Source: DASYTH01 sp035762905
Lineage (GTDB): Bacteria > Actinomycetota > Actinomycetes > Mycobacteriales > Pseudonocardiaceae
Length of the DNA stretch: 64,000 nucleotides
Reading direction: 5' to 3'
Assembly (NCBI RefSeq): GCF_035762905.1
Contig: NZ_DASUCC010000009.1
Span: forward strand, 1 to 64,000
Positions 26,622 through 35,851 of the stretch are shown here, piece by piece. Under the pieces are notes generated by a model that was given only the letters and a program-made list of their open reading frames with translations, was not told the origin of the DNA and ran no database searches. The position numbers were made by a program, and so were the translations under genes. Every line of letters begins with the position of its first letter. The first letter of the stretch is position 1.

Positions 26622-26642
26622 GTCGTCGCCTTACGGTGGTGG

Positions 26643-28577
26643 TCATTGTGGTGGCGCCGATCCGGACGAGGTGTACCGGTCCGCCTCATGCATGAAAACG
26701 AAGTAACCGGCGGGCGCATCCTCGGCCATCCGCTCCAGGTTCCGGCGCACGCTGTCGCGCAGCGACTCCTCGGGATCGGCAAGGGGATCGGAGAGTAGCC
26801 ATTTGGCCACCACCAACCTGGCCAAGGTCCTGTCGCCGGTGCGCGGTGTCAGCTCCTCGACCCTGTCGGTCGGCGTGCGATCGCCGGTTAATCGGTTTGG
26901 CGCGCATGTGATCGAGTTGAGCTGATCGATCCAGGTGTGGGCGTCGGCGTTTTCCTTCAGCTCGGTGAGCCGCTCCGACAAGTACGAAACAACAGGTTCG
27001 ATCTCACCGAGCGCGAGCCCGTGGTAGAGCTTGGCAACCTTGTTGTTGGAGTGGTCATGGTGGTTACGGTGCGTGGTGTGCAACATCCACCATCCATCCA
27101 TGTCATCACCACTCACCTTGGCCAATGAATACAGCACCAGCCGACGCAACCAAGGATCCAATGCGGGTCGCGTGTCTCTGGTGACCAGCAAGCGGGCCTG
27201 GAGCTTGCGGACGAGGTCCGCCATGGCGGCCTTGTCCTGCCCGGTCCGCCCGAGCACGCCCAACTCGACGTCGACCGGGACCGCGATGTTGCACAGCATG
27301 GCCTGATTGTTCTTGTAGACGTCGCCCAACATTCGGTCCAAGATGGACTGCGCGATCGAGACCGGTTCCGGATTCCGTACCGTCGCGTCTTCCACCTCGA
27401 GGATGTTCCGCATCACCGGCAGTTCGGTAGAGCCGGCGAGCCCGTCGAGAATCTTCCGCACCGCCAGCGGGTGGCCGTGCGTGAGGCGATGGGCGAACCG
27501 TGCGGCCGACAGTCCAAGTGGGTGGTCCCCGCCGGCCGCGAGATCCGCCACCTCCTGCACGGTCAGGTTGCGCAGTCCGATGAGATAGCCCCAGGAACCG
27601 TCGCCTTTAGCGCAATTCGTGGCCCAATCCGCGAGGCTCGCCTGCTCCGGAGTGCGCACCTGTTGTCTGTCATGGTTCCCGGCTGCCTCGTTCGGCAACG
27701 TCCACGATGCGGCCCAGGATGGTTGCCATGTGCGGCTGGTCGCCACGACCAGGAGGGGGTCGCCCTGAGTGCCGGCTCGGCAGGAGGCCAGCAGCTCCAG
27801 AAAATGTCGCCCGCCGGAGGAGTCGACATTGTCCAGCAGTACGGCGCAGTTGGCGGTTCGCCCGGGGGCTCGCAACCCACGTTGGTAAGCGACCCGCAAG
27901 TCGGCGAGGAACGCCCGGCAGAACAACTCGTCCACCACGTCTTGGTGACCAACACCGAGGTTGACAAGGAGATCGTGCGGGTTCATCGGAAGCTGGGTGG
28001 CGCTTCGACGTGGCCGGAGGCCTGCGCCGAGGCGCAACTGACGGCGCCACAGCACCACTTCGCACATGCGCAGCAGCACGCCGGGCAGCTTTCCGGCACG
28101 ACCAGGTAACAGTCCTCCGATGACGAGCGCGTCAACGGCTGTTTCGATCGCGGCTCTGTACCCCGACTTGACCGCGTCGGCCATGATGGCCGTACGGACG
28201 TCGGCAAGAGCCTTGCCGCGGTCCGAAGTGTCGATCTTGGCGCGGACGATCGCCAGACACAGCATCAGATGATGGAACGGAATCCTGCCGAACTGTGGAC
28301 GTTTCTCGGACATCTGGAAAGCGAGCTTGATCACGATCTCCCGGGGCGGCCGGTCCGCCATGTCCTTGGCATCGAGATCGACCCGAGACAGCGGAATCAC
28401 CCGTTCCCACCGCCGCGCGATTTCGCCCAGCACCGCGGTCTTGCCGCTGCCAGGCACACCCAACAGCACGATCACGGGCAACTTGCGGTGCCTACGACGC
28501 GGCTCCGGCCGCGCTATGCACTCATCAAAGAGATCAAGAACGCTCGCACGACCGCACAACCGAGCAGCCCCCACCAC
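26643..28577 (-). CDS. P-loop ATPase (STAND/AAA-like) paired with binding protein
   Basis: A 644-residue cytosolic protein. The Walker A motif GVPGSGKT is at residues 40-47; a Walker B-like strand is CAVLLDNVDSS; a sensor-like strand LLVVATSR follows. The C-terminal half is helical (WLRRLVLYSLAKVSGDDMDG, VSYLSERLTELKENADAH). It resembles NTPases used as switches rather than ABC transporter subunits: no LSGGQ signature. The next gene encodes an anchored binding-fold protein, a pairing I recall from other actinobacteria but with no known role. The start at 28577 lacks a clear ribosome site, so a downstream start is possible. Confidence 0.75.
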   Translation of the reverse strand: MVGAARLCGRASVLDLFDECIARPEPRRRHRKLPVIVLLGVPGSGKTAVLGEIARRWERVIPLSRVDLDAKDMADRPPREIVIKLAFQMSEKRPQFGRIPFHHLMLCLAIVRAKIDTSDRGKALADVRTAIMADAVKSGYRAAIETAVDALVIGGLLPGRAGKLPGVLLRMCEVVLWRRQLRLGAGLRPRRSATQLPMNPHDLLVNLGVGHQDVVDELFCRAFLADLRVAYQRGLRAPGRTANCAVLLDNVDSSGGRHFLELLASCRAGTQGDPLLVVATSRTWQPSWAASWTLPNEAAGNHDRQQVRTPEQASLADWATNCAKGDGSWGYLIGLRNLTVQEVADLAAGGDHPLGLSAARFAHRLTHGHPLAVRKILDGLAGSTELPVMRNILEVEDATVRNPEPVSIAQSILDRMLGDVYKNNQAMLCNIAVPVDVELGVLGRTGQDKAAMADLVRKLQARLLVTRDTRPALDPWLRRLVLYSLAKVSGDDMDGWWMLHTTHRNHHDHSNNKVAKLYHGLALGEIEPVVSYLSERLTELKENADAHTWIDQLNSITCAPNRLTGDRTPTDRVEELTPRTGDRTLARLVVAKWLLSDPLADPEESLRDSVRRNLERMAEDAPAGYFVFMHEADRYTSSGSAPPQ

Positions 28578-28672
28578 GTCAACTTCCTCTGGTGCGACCC
28601 CCGTTCATGCGAACACCTAACTGTTGTGCGGCCTGAGTGTCAAGCCTCCGTCTGCAATATGCAGGTCGGTGC

Positions 28673-29341
28673 TCAGGTGGCGATCATCGAGGCACACAGG
28701 GTGCCGGCGAAGTGCAGGGTGGCGTGCGAGGTGTCGAGGCCCGGGCGCCAGCCGCCACCGGGGGTGCACACCTGCGGGACGGTGCGCACGATGACATCGG
28801 GGGGTGTACGCCAAGCGGCGTAGGTGTCTTCGAAGCGGGCCGCACCGACGGCGGTGACCCCGGGGTAGGCCGCCGGGTAGAGCGGGCCACGCTGACCGAG
28901 GTACGGGTTGCCGACGGCCGCGACGACCCGTACCCCTCGGGCACACGCCGTCCGGATCGCGTGCCACAGCGGCGGTGTGCTCGACAGGCAGCCGAGCGGA
29001 ATGGCCAGGACGTCGATGTCCAGCCCGGCGGCCCAGCGAAGTCCGGCGCACAGCGCCGGCGGGTCACCCCATCCCCCTGCGCCGATCACCTGCCCCACGT
29101 ACAGCCGCACCCCGGGCGCAACCCCGGCCGGTCCGCCGTGACCCGGCCGGGCCACCACGATGCTGCAGCATTCGGTGCCGTGGCCGACCGGATCACGCAG
29201 CGGATCGCCGCCGACGAAGGACCGGCTGCCGGCGACCTCCACCCCGCGCAGCGCCGGATGCGCGGCGTTGAAGCCGGAGTCGAGGACGGCCAGCGCCGCC
29301 CCCGCTCCGGCCGGCCCGCCGGCCCTCAGACCAGCTCCCAT
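28673..29341 (-). CDS. Minimal cytosolic subtilase (S8 peptidase), 222 residues
   Basis: A subtilisin-fold protease close to the lower size limit of the family and without signal peptide or propeptide. The triad is Asp21 (AVLDSG), His54 (GHGTECC) and Ser218 in GTLCASMIA, where the usual GTSMA is altered. The oxyanion Asn is in AAVGNPYLG. The protein ends four residues after the nucleophile, so the last helices of a normal subtilase are missing. Its start overlaps the end of the upstream 359-residue gene by 16 bases, implying translational coupling and a joint function. Substrate unknown. Confidence 0.8.
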   Translation of the reverse strand: MGAGLRAGGPAGAGAALAVLDSGFNAAHPALRGVEVAGSRSFVGGDPLRDPVGHGTECCSIVVARPGHGGPAGVAPGVRLYVGQVIGAGGWGDPPALCAGLRWAAGLDIDVLAIPLGCLSSTPPLWHAIRTACARGVRVVAAVGNPYLGQRGPLYPAAYPGVTAVGAARFEDTYAAWRTPPDVIVRTVPQVCTPGGGWRPGLDTSHATLHFAGTLCASMIAT

Positions 29342-30405
29342 CGGTAGGTCACCTGATAGTTCGCGCCATCCCCGGTGAGCGACTGGGCCGCGGTGAAGAA
29401 CGGCGTTCCCGAGCCGATCCAGTTGCCGGTGTAGCTGTTGATGGTCACCATCGACTTGAACGTGCCGAGGTCGTCGTTTCCGAACCAGCTCATGAGCAGC
29501 TTCACGAACCAGTCGTAGACCTTGACGAAGAGCTCACCGATCAGTGATCCCAGCGCGCCGAGTCCGATCCGCTCACCCACCTGGTAGCCCTGCTTCTTCA
29601 GGAACTCGGCCACCTTGTCCTTGACCTTCTGGTGCAGGTCGGCGAACCAGGAGGCGATGTTTCCCCAGTCCTCCTCGACCATGCTGACGGCCGCCGTGTA
29701 CAGCTTGGGAAACTTGTTGCCCGCCTCGGTGATGCCGAAGGTCTGCATCAGCTTGCCCGGAAACCCGTAGTCCGCGACCTCGCCCGTGTCGAAGCCCGGC
29801 CCGCCCGAGTTGGGTACGGCCTGGAACCAACTCGCCTTCGTCACGTCGCCGGTCTCGTCGATGAAGTTGGCGCCCACGTAGATCTCGTCGGACGCCGAGC
29901 CCTGGTCCCACGGCGTCTCCTTGATGCACTTGATTTTCGCGATGTAGAACCGCAGGGCCGTGTGGCTCGCCTGCGGAACCACGATCCCGCCCTGGAGGTC
30001 GGCAAGGCCGTCCACCGCGGTCGGGATGTGCACCCAACTGTCCGCAAGGGGCGCGACCCGCGACCGGTGCAGGGCCACCAGGTCGACCGAGTCGACGGCG
30101 CCCGCCTTGAGCGGGTCGACGCCGGCGTACGCCCGGTACCGGCTGCTCGTGCGGTAGAGCCGCAGTGGTGCGGCCATCCGGGCCTGCAGCGTCGTTCCCC
30201 GGTCCGCAGCCGCCGACCGGTTCCGGTCCAGCACCCCCTTGAAATCACGTTCCAGATCGTCGGTGGGCTCCTGGCCGGCGGCGACCCGGGCCGCCTTCAG
30301 TTCGATGCCTGCCTGCAGGTCGTTGAGCGCGTGCAGCACCCGGCTGGGCAGGACGCCTCGGGAGGAGTCGGTGTAGTTGTTGGCGTGGGTCACGGGTTCG
30401 GTCAT
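29326..30405 (-). CDS. Unknown 359-residue protein coupled to the minimal subtilase
   Basis: I do not recognise the family. The N-terminal 90 residues are helical and charged (RVLHALNDLQAGIELKAARV); a beta-rich middle follows (ALRFYIAKIKCIKETPWDQG, SDEIYVGANFIDETGDVTKA); then a helical stretch (QKVKDKVAEFLKKQGYQVGE) and a glycine-rich hydrophobic helix (IGLGALGSLIGELFVKVYDW, FVKLLMSWFG); it ends with a beta segment. There is no signal peptide. The amphipathic helix beside a glycine-rich hydrophobic one could act on membranes, but this is speculation. The ATG at 30405 follows GCGGAGG; the longer frame to 30495 lacks such a site. Confidence 0.7.
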   Translation of the reverse strand: MTEPVTHANNYTDSSRGVLPSRVLHALNDLQAGIELKAARVAAGQEPTDDLERDFKGVLDRNRSAAADRGTTLQARMAAPLRLYRTSSRYRAYAGVDPLKAGAVDSVDLVALHRSRVAPLADSWVHIPTAVDGLADLQGGIVVPQASHTALRFYIAKIKCIKETPWDQGSASDEIYVGANFIDETGDVTKASWFQAVPNSGGPGFDTGEVADYGFPGKLMQTFGITEAGNKFPKLYTAAVSMVEEDWGNIASWFADLHQKVKDKVAEFLKKQGYQVGERIGLGALGSLIGELFVKVYDWFVKLLMSWFGNDDLGTFKSMVTINSYTGNWIGSGTPFFTAAQSLTGDGANYQVTYRWELV

Positions 30406-30589
30406 CACTGGCCTCCGCAGTGGTTTTCCGTTGTTGCCTGGCTGTTCAAGTGTCGGCCGACACATTCGAGTGGGTAAATGGATCCAATGGTCCAAAAGAG
30501 ACTCAGGTGGATAGATCTAGATCCCGGAAAACGTATCGTCCGGCCGGGTCCGCGCATCCTTACCGGACACCGGCGCACGAGGAGGGGAA

Positions 30590-31252
30590 GTGATCAACGT
30601 CTTTGTCGTCGTTGGCGTACGGATCTACCGGGATTGCCTGGAGCGACACCTCGCCAACAGTCCGCCCATCGTGATCGTCGGCGGCGCGGCCGGGCCGGCC
30701 GAAGCACACCGGCTCATACCGCGGCTCCGGCCGGATGTGCTGCTGCTCGACCTCGGCGTGGACGCCGGGCTGGCGTTCGCCCGCGAGGTGCGCGACACCG
30801 CACCGGACACCAAGGTGATCGGTCTGGCGGACACCGGAACAGCCGTTGACGTGATCTCCTGTGTCGAGGCTGGAATGTTGGGATATCTGACAACGGAGGC
30901 CACCCTGCCGGAGCTTGCGACGGCGATCGGGCGGGCGGACCGGGGCGAGGCGACCTGCCCGGCGCAGGCGACCGCGCAGGTGTTCCATCGGCTGGCGACC
31001 TGGGCCTCCGGAAGGCGGACGCCGCCCGGCAACGCTCGCCCGCTGACCGCACGGGAGTTGGAGATCCTGTGGTACATCGACGCCGGGCTGACCAACAAGG
31101 AAATCGCTCGAAAACTGTCGATCTCCGTGTCGACGGTGAAGAACCATGTCCACCATCTGCTGGACAAACTGAAGGTGAAAAGTCGGATGGAGGCACCCGC
31201 CGCGCTCAGGAATGGATGGCCGAAATCACGCGGCTCCGAGGGCGATGAATGA
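30590..31252 (+). CDS. NarL/LuxR-type response regulator with atypical receiver
   Basis: A 220-residue regulator: receiver-like domain (residues 1-120) and a C-terminal LuxR helix-turn-helix (LTARELEILWYIDAGLTNKE, ARKLSISVSTVKNHVHHLL). The likely phospho-acceptor is Asp54 (VLLLDLG), but the acidic pair that normally binds magnesium after the first strand is absent (VFVVVGVRIYRD). Phosphorylation-independent control is therefore likely. No histidine kinase gene is nearby. GAGGAGGGGAA precedes the GTG start. Its 3' end overlaps the convergent TPR-CHAT gene by 27 bases. Confidence 0.88.
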   Translation: MINVFVVVGVRIYRDCLERHLANSPPIVIVGGAAGPAEAHRLIPRLRPDVLLLDLGVDAGLAFAREVRDTAPDTKVIGLADTGTAVDVISCVEAGMLGYLTTEATLPELATAIGRADRGEATCPAQATAQVFHRLATWASGRRTPPGNARPLTARELEILWYIDAGLTNKEIARKLSISVSTVKNHVHHLLDKLKVKSRMEAPAALRNGWPKSRGSEGDE

Positions 31253-33859
31253 CCACGCGGTGGCAAGGTCCAGGGGCTGGTTCGCGGTGTGATTTCGCGC
31301 GGTGGCGAGCGATTCGGCCAGGGTGCCACCGGCCCGCAGGGCGGTGTGCAGGGCGCTCATCAACGGCACCGTCGCCGTGTCGTTGACCGGAACGATCGCG
31401 GCGACGATGCCGGCGGTGCCGAGGGGCAGCAGGGCCGTGGTCAGGCCGAGCAACTCGTCGGCGCCGACCGGTTGCAGCACGCCGGAGTCGCAGCACGGCA
31501 GCACGATCCGGTACGGAGCACGGCGAAGCTGCTGGAAGTCGTAGACGGTGAGCGGGCCGTCGAACAGGCGGATCGCCGAGAACATGGGGCTGTCGGCGCG
31601 GAACTGGCCGTGTGCGGCGAGATGGGTCAGCGAGCTTCCGTCGATCGCGGCCAGTACGGCCGGTGCGGTGGCCGAACCGCCCTCGATGACCCGGGCGCCC
31701 GGATGGGTCGCGGCGAGATGGGTGATCTCGGCACCCTTGGTCGCCAGGTCCGGGCCGCGGACCAGCACCACGTCATCCGTGGCGGGACGCCGTGCCCGCC
31801 TGGCGTTGAACCATGCGGTGGCCGAAGGCGCGACGGCATGCACCCGGTTTCGCAGGCAGGGCAGCAGTGCCCAGGGCACGGCATGAAACCGGCCAGGCGG
31901 AACGATCACCAGCCGGTCGTCGCCGAGCCGGCCGGCGGCGGCGCCGAGCAGGGTGTGCTGAAGCTGATCACCGATGGAGTTCAACCGGGTCAGCAACCGC
32001 TCGGCCAGCGCCGGCGTGGATCCGTAGGCCAGCCGGCGCAGCAGCCAGCAGGCGGAGTCGAGCTGTCGGGCCGCGGCGGCGGCCCGACCCGCGACCCACC
32101 GGCGAACCCGACCCGCACCACAGACCAGCACGTGCAGCTCACCGCGAATCTCGACGATGGCGGCCAGCCGGTCGGTGCCCAGTTCGTCGAGCAGCGCACG
32201 CACGAACTGGTGCGCGGGGGTGTCGGGCCGGTCGCCGAACCCGCCGGGCTCGCGGCGGACCCGATCGCGGATCTGCCGCTCCAACCGCTGCCAGGTAGCC
32301 GCGAAGGCGTCCGCCGGCGTGCCGCTTGCCAATGCCTGGTCGAGCCGGCTCGCGGTGGCCCGCAACGCGGCGAGGTCGCGCTGGACCCCGCTGTCGACCG
32401 GCGGGCGTACCGCCGGGACCGCGCACACCGTCGCGCGCCAGCGCTCGCTCCACTTCAGCAGATCCCGGGTGCGTCCCCGGGAAAGGCAGGTGCGCAGCGC
32501 GAGTTCGGCCAACTCGGCCCCGTGTTCGGTGGCCCGGGCCCGCAGTTCCGACGCGCCGAGCGCGAGCCGATGCTCGTCGAGTACGTCGAGACCATGCCGG
32601 CAGGCCGAGAGCACCAGCGCCGGGTTTCCGTCCGCGGCGGCGAGCAGCGCACGGGCCAGCCAACCCTCGGCCCGGCTGATCGCCGGGCCGCCGCGCCGGG
32701 CCGCGGCGGCCGCCGTCAGGTGGTCCCGGGCCTGAGCCAACTGGTTGGCCTCGAGCGCGATCCGGCCGGCGAGCAGGTTCGCCTGGATGTGATCCGGCGC
32801 GCGCAGTGCGCGCAGCCGAGCGGCGACCTGGCGGGCCTGCGGGAGTTGCCGCGCGTGCGGATCCAGGACGAACCCGGCCCGCAGGGCGAGCAGCCGGGCG
32901 TGCTGCCGCCACCATTCCCGCCGCTGCACGGTGAACAACCGGACCGCCTCGGTCGCCCGGTCCAGTGCCACCTGCGGGTCCCGCGCCGCCAGCGCCGCCC
33001 GGCCGGCGATCAGCAGCAGTTCCGCCTTCCGGGTGGTCTGACCGCGCCGGGCGGACACCTCGGCGATCGCCGCGTCGGCCTCGACGAGGGCCTCGTGGGA
33101 CAGCCCGGCCGCGAGCAGCGCCGCGCACCGGTCGGCGACCAGCTCGGGCATCGGAGTGGCCAGCCGCCGAAACCGCTGGTCCGCGTCGTCGAACCGGGCG
33201 AGCGCGGTGGGCAGGTCGCCGGCGCGGAACGCGGTCAGGCCCAGATTCTGCACCGCGATGGCCGAATCGTGCTCCTGGTCGGTCTGCCGGAACAGCCGCT
33301 CGGCCTCGGTGAAGTCGGTGCTCGCCCGCTCGACCGCGCCGAGGGCGAGCTGCACCTGACCGCGGATCGCCAACGCCCGGCCGACCCAGATCGTGTCTCC
33401 GGCCCGGCGCAGCACGGCGATGGCGGTCTTCAGATCGGGCAGGGCGTCCTCGTGCCGGCCCAACACCCACAGCGCGGCACCGCGCCGAAACCGCACCCGC
33501 GCCCCGTGCGGGCCGGCCGACTTCGCCACCCCGCGGTCCAACGCCGCCAGCCCCGCCCTGGTCTGTCCACTGTGGATCAGGGCGACGCCGAAGGTGGCGA
33601 GCACGTCGGCCTCGCGCTCGCTCGAACCGGACCGTCGCGCGTGCGCCAGGGCTTGGCGCAACTCGGCCACCGCCGAGGTGAGGTCGCCGAAATCGCGTTG
33701 AACGATGCCGATGGCCTGGTGCGCGACCGACGCGTCGAACGGCGTCGGCGAGTCCGCAAGCACGGCGCGGGCCCGCCGGACCGCGTCCGCCGGGTGCGCG
33801 AAGACCAGGTGCAGGAGATCCGTTCCGGAGCGGGGTATCTGGTGGCCGAGCCGCGGCAT
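31226..33859 (-). CDS. TPR-CHAT protein (caspase-like peptidase)
   Basis: An 877-residue cytosolic protein. Residues about 15-450 are tetratricopeptide-like repeats (AIGIVQRDFGDLTSAVAELR, GLAALDRGVAK, ALPDLKTAIAVLRRAGD, QNLGLTAFRAGDLPTALARF). The C-terminal 270 residues are a CHAT domain with the Cys-His dyad: His750 in HLAAHGQF and Cys790 in LPCCDSG, preceded by VIVPPGRFHAVPWALLP. CHAT proteases are clan CD relatives of caspases; TPR-CHAT proteins act in bacterial defence and signalling by cutting partner proteins on activation. Divergent from a subtilase gene with only 40 bases between starts. GGAGGG directly touches the ATG, so a leaderless mRNA or a downstream start is possible. Confidence 0.9.
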   Translation of the reverse strand: MPRLGHQIPRSGTDLLHLVFAHPADAVRRARAVLADSPTPFDASVAHQAIGIVQRDFGDLTSAVAELRQALAHARRSGSSEREADVLATFGVALIHSGQTRAGLAALDRGVAKSAGPHGARVRFRRGAALWVLGRHEDALPDLKTAIAVLRRAGDTIWVGRALAIRGQVQLALGAVERASTDFTEAERLFRQTDQEHDSAIAVQNLGLTAFRAGDLPTALARFDDADQRFRRLATPMPELVADRCAALLAAGLSHEALVEADAAIAEVSARRGQTTRKAELLLIAGRAALAARDPQVALDRATEAVRLFTVQRREWWRQHARLLALRAGFVLDPHARQLPQARQVAARLRALRAPDHIQANLLAGRIALEANQLAQARDHLTAAAAARRGGPAISRAEGWLARALLAAADGNPALVLSACRHGLDVLDEHRLALGASELRARATEHGAELAELALRTCLSRGRTRDLLKWSERWRATVCAVPAVRPPVDSGVQRDLAALRATASRLDQALASGTPADAFAATWQRLERQIRDRVRREPGGFGDRPDTPAHQFVRALLDELGTDRLAAIVEIRGELHVLVCGAGRVRRWVAGRAAAAARQLDSACWLLRRLAYGSTPALAERLLTRLNSIGDQLQHTLLGAAAGRLGDDRLVIVPPGRFHAVPWALLPCLRNRVHAVAPSATAWFNARRARRPATDDVVLVRGPDLATKGAEITHLAATHPGARVIEGGSATAPAVLAAIDGSSLTHLAAHGQFRADSPMFSAIRLFDGPLTVYDFQQLRRAPYRIVLPCCDSGVLQPVGADELLGLTTALLPLGTAGIVAAIVPVNDTATVPLMSALHTALRAGGTLAESLATARNHTANQPLDLATAWSFIALGAA

Positions 33860-33899
33860 CCCTCCATTGTCAGTTTCCTGTTCGCTCTGGAGGTATCAG

Positions 33900-35396
33900 G
33901 TGAACGACAAGCGCGGTCATGGTCAGAACATGGTCACCCGCGGGCGCTGGCGGACCGAGGACTCGGTCAGCGCCGCACAGTTCGAGGCCGTCAAACGGGC
34001 CGCCGCCGCCAACTTGCCCGAACCCGTGACATTCGAGACACAGCCGACCGAGGGCCCGCCCCAGCACATCTGGCAGAAGGATCACATCCTGGTCCACCAC
34101 TCGGTCAACGAGACCCACGAGGCGCTGACCCCGCTGGGCGCGGAGCTTGCCCTCCGCCCGAACGGCATGCACCAGGAGGTGTACCCGGACCTGGTCAAGC
34201 TCCTGCGGCTGCGGAACCCGCAAGGTCAGCGGACCGACGAAATCGTCGCGAATCTCGACAGGATCCCTGATCTGAACGGCAAGGTTTTCGTCAACAACCT
34301 GGTCTATGCCACCCACGAAGACGGCGGCAACATCTGCCCGGGTGACGAGCCCACCCCGGTGCGGCCCTACCCGCACACCATTCCGTACCCGCCGCCGAGC
34401 CGCGGTGACGCGGGCCGAGGCGTTCGGATCGTCGTCATCGACACGGGTCTGTCGGAAGGCTGGCGGGACAACCATCCGTGGTTGCACGACCCGAAGAACC
34501 CGTCCAACGAGGTGACCGGGCAGCGGGAACAAAAGACCTTCGACGACAACAGGGACATCGCGTCGCACGCGGGCCACGGCATGTTCATCGCCGGGCTGAT
34601 CCGGTGCATCGCCCCCCGGGCGTCGGTCAACGTGTTGAACACACTGCGCTGGGCCGGCACCATGCTCGAGCACGAGATCGCGTACACGATCCGGGAAGTG
34701 CTGACCTGGGACCCGCCGGACATCATCAGCTTCTCGGCCGGTTACATGATCCATACCGCCGAGCCGGGCGGGGCGATGAGCGACGTGATGGTCATGCTCA
34801 GAAGGCCCGGCTGCCCTACGGTCCTGGTGGCCGCGGTCGGCAACGACGGCCATGGGCCCAAGGACCATGGGCTGTTCTATCCGGCGGCGTTCGCCGGAAA
34901 GACACGGACGGACGTCGCGGACGGTCGGCTGGTCGCGGTGGGCGCGCTGCGCCAGGACCGGCGGGGCCGGACCTGCTTCTCCAACTACGGAAGTTGGGTC
35001 ACGGTCTACGAGGAAGGCGAGAAGCTGATCAACGCCTTTCCCAGCGGGCGGTACACCTATCACGAACCGATCAGCTCGGTGGACCCGCCGCAATGTCTGT
35101 ACTACCCCAACCCGGTCTCCGGCATCATGAAGCTCCAGGACGGGTGCAGCTGCGTGACCGCCCCCGCCAAGGGCGGCGTCGCCCTGTTCAACGGGATGGC
35201 CGCGTGGAGCGGAACGTCGTTCGCCACCCCGCTCGTCGCCGCCCGGATCGCCCGGCACATGACCGAGAACACCGAGTTCGCCGGAAAGCCGCGAGACGCG
35301 GTCCGGGACCTGCTGGCCGGCCACCTGGACACGATCATCGACGCCGGTGACACGGACACCACGCTGCCGGTGTTCAGCAAGCCGCTCGTGCCCTGA
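33900..35396 (+). CDS. Cytosolic subtilase (S8 peptidase) with N-terminal domain, 498 residues
   Basis: No signal peptide is present. Residues 1-165 form a domain I do not recognise (FEAVKRAAAANLPEPVTFET, VYPDLVKLLRLRNPQGQRTD), followed by a subtilase domain with Asp181 (VVIDTG), His226 (HAGHGMF) and Ser440 (WSGTSFATP). Inserts include GYMIHTAEPGGAMSDVMVML and a long loop with paired cysteines (PPQCLYYP, DGCSCVTAP). Residues 1-165 could be an inhibitory or targeting domain. The GTG at 33900 has GGAGG six bases upstream. It is divergent from the TPR-CHAT gene and convergent with the sigma-factor pair, suggesting one regulated locus. Confidence 0.88.
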   Translation: MNDKRGHGQNMVTRGRWRTEDSVSAAQFEAVKRAAAANLPEPVTFETQPTEGPPQHIWQKDHILVHHSVNETHEALTPLGAELALRPNGMHQEVYPDLVKLLRLRNPQGQRTDEIVANLDRIPDLNGKVFVNNLVYATHEDGGNICPGDEPTPVRPYPHTIPYPPPSRGDAGRGVRIVVIDTGLSEGWRDNHPWLHDPKNPSNEVTGQREQKTFDDNRDIASHAGHGMFIAGLIRCIAPRASVNVLNTLRWAGTMLEHEIAYTIREVLTWDPPDIISFSAGYMIHTAEPGGAMSDVMVMLRRPGCPTVLVAAVGNDGHGPKDHGLFYPAAFAGKTRTDVADGRLVAVGALRQDRRGRTCFSNYGSWVTVYEEGEKLINAFPSGRYTYHEPISSVDPPQCLYYPNPVSGIMKLQDGCSCVTAPAKGGVALFNGMAAWSGTSFATPLVAARIARHMTENTEFAGKPRDAVRDLLAGHLDTIIDAGDTDTTLPVFSKPLVP

Positions 35397-35407
35397 CGGG
35401 TACCCGG

Positions 35408-35851
35408 CTACAGCAGCACCCAACTGGTCGCGATCACCCTGCCGCCGCGCGTGCGCAGCCGGAACCTGGCCACGCCGCGCGGCAGCAGGACCGTGAACCC
35501 GCCGTCGGCGTCGATCGGCAACCGTTGGGGCGCGCCGACTCCGCCACGCTCAAGGCCGACCTCGGCGATGTCGCCGTCGACGAGCCCGTGCAACGACACC
35601 TGGTCGCCGGCGTACTCCGCCTGCACCTCAAGCGAGACGTCGTCCAGCTGGAAGGACAGCAGCCGCACATGTTCCGCCGCACCGCGAACCTGGGCCGAGT
35701 CCATGGCCGAGTCCAGCAGCAACTCGGCGAGCTCCGCGTCCAGCCCCCTGGTCAGCAGGGCCGCCCGTCCACTGTCGATGACGTCCTCCGGCACCGGCTC
35801 GAGCCGTTCGGCTATCCGGCGCAACTCGGACATCAGCTCATCGTCGGTCAT
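35408..35851 (-). CDS. Small protein coupled to the ECF sigma factor
   Basis: A 147-residue protein, ATG at 35851 overlapping the sigma-factor stop (ATGA). The first 60 residues are helical (LMSELRRIAERLEPVPEDVI); the rest is a small beta sandwich (VRLLSFQLDDVSLEVQAEYA, VSLHGLVDGDIAEVGLERGG, FTVLLPRGVARFRLRTRGGR). There is no membrane helix, so it is not a classical membrane anti-sigma factor. The beta part resembles carboxypeptidase-regulatory-like modules. I infer a soluble partner of the sigma factor or of the neighbouring protease; not proven. Confidence 0.72.
   Translation of the reverse strand: MTDDELMSELRRIAERLEPVPEDVIDSGRAALLTRGLDAELAELLLDSAMDSAQVRGAAEHVRLLSFQLDDVSLEVQAEYAGDQVSLHGLVDGDIAEVGLERGGVGAPQRLPIDADGGFTVLLPRGVARFRLRTRGGRVIATSWVLL

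Noticed and set aside
31289..34270. Long plus-strand open frame opposite the TPR-CHAT gene
   Set aside because: Its translation is Arg/Gly/Pro/Gln-rich with no domain, and it is the antisense shadow of a clear coding frame with TPR and CHAT motifs.
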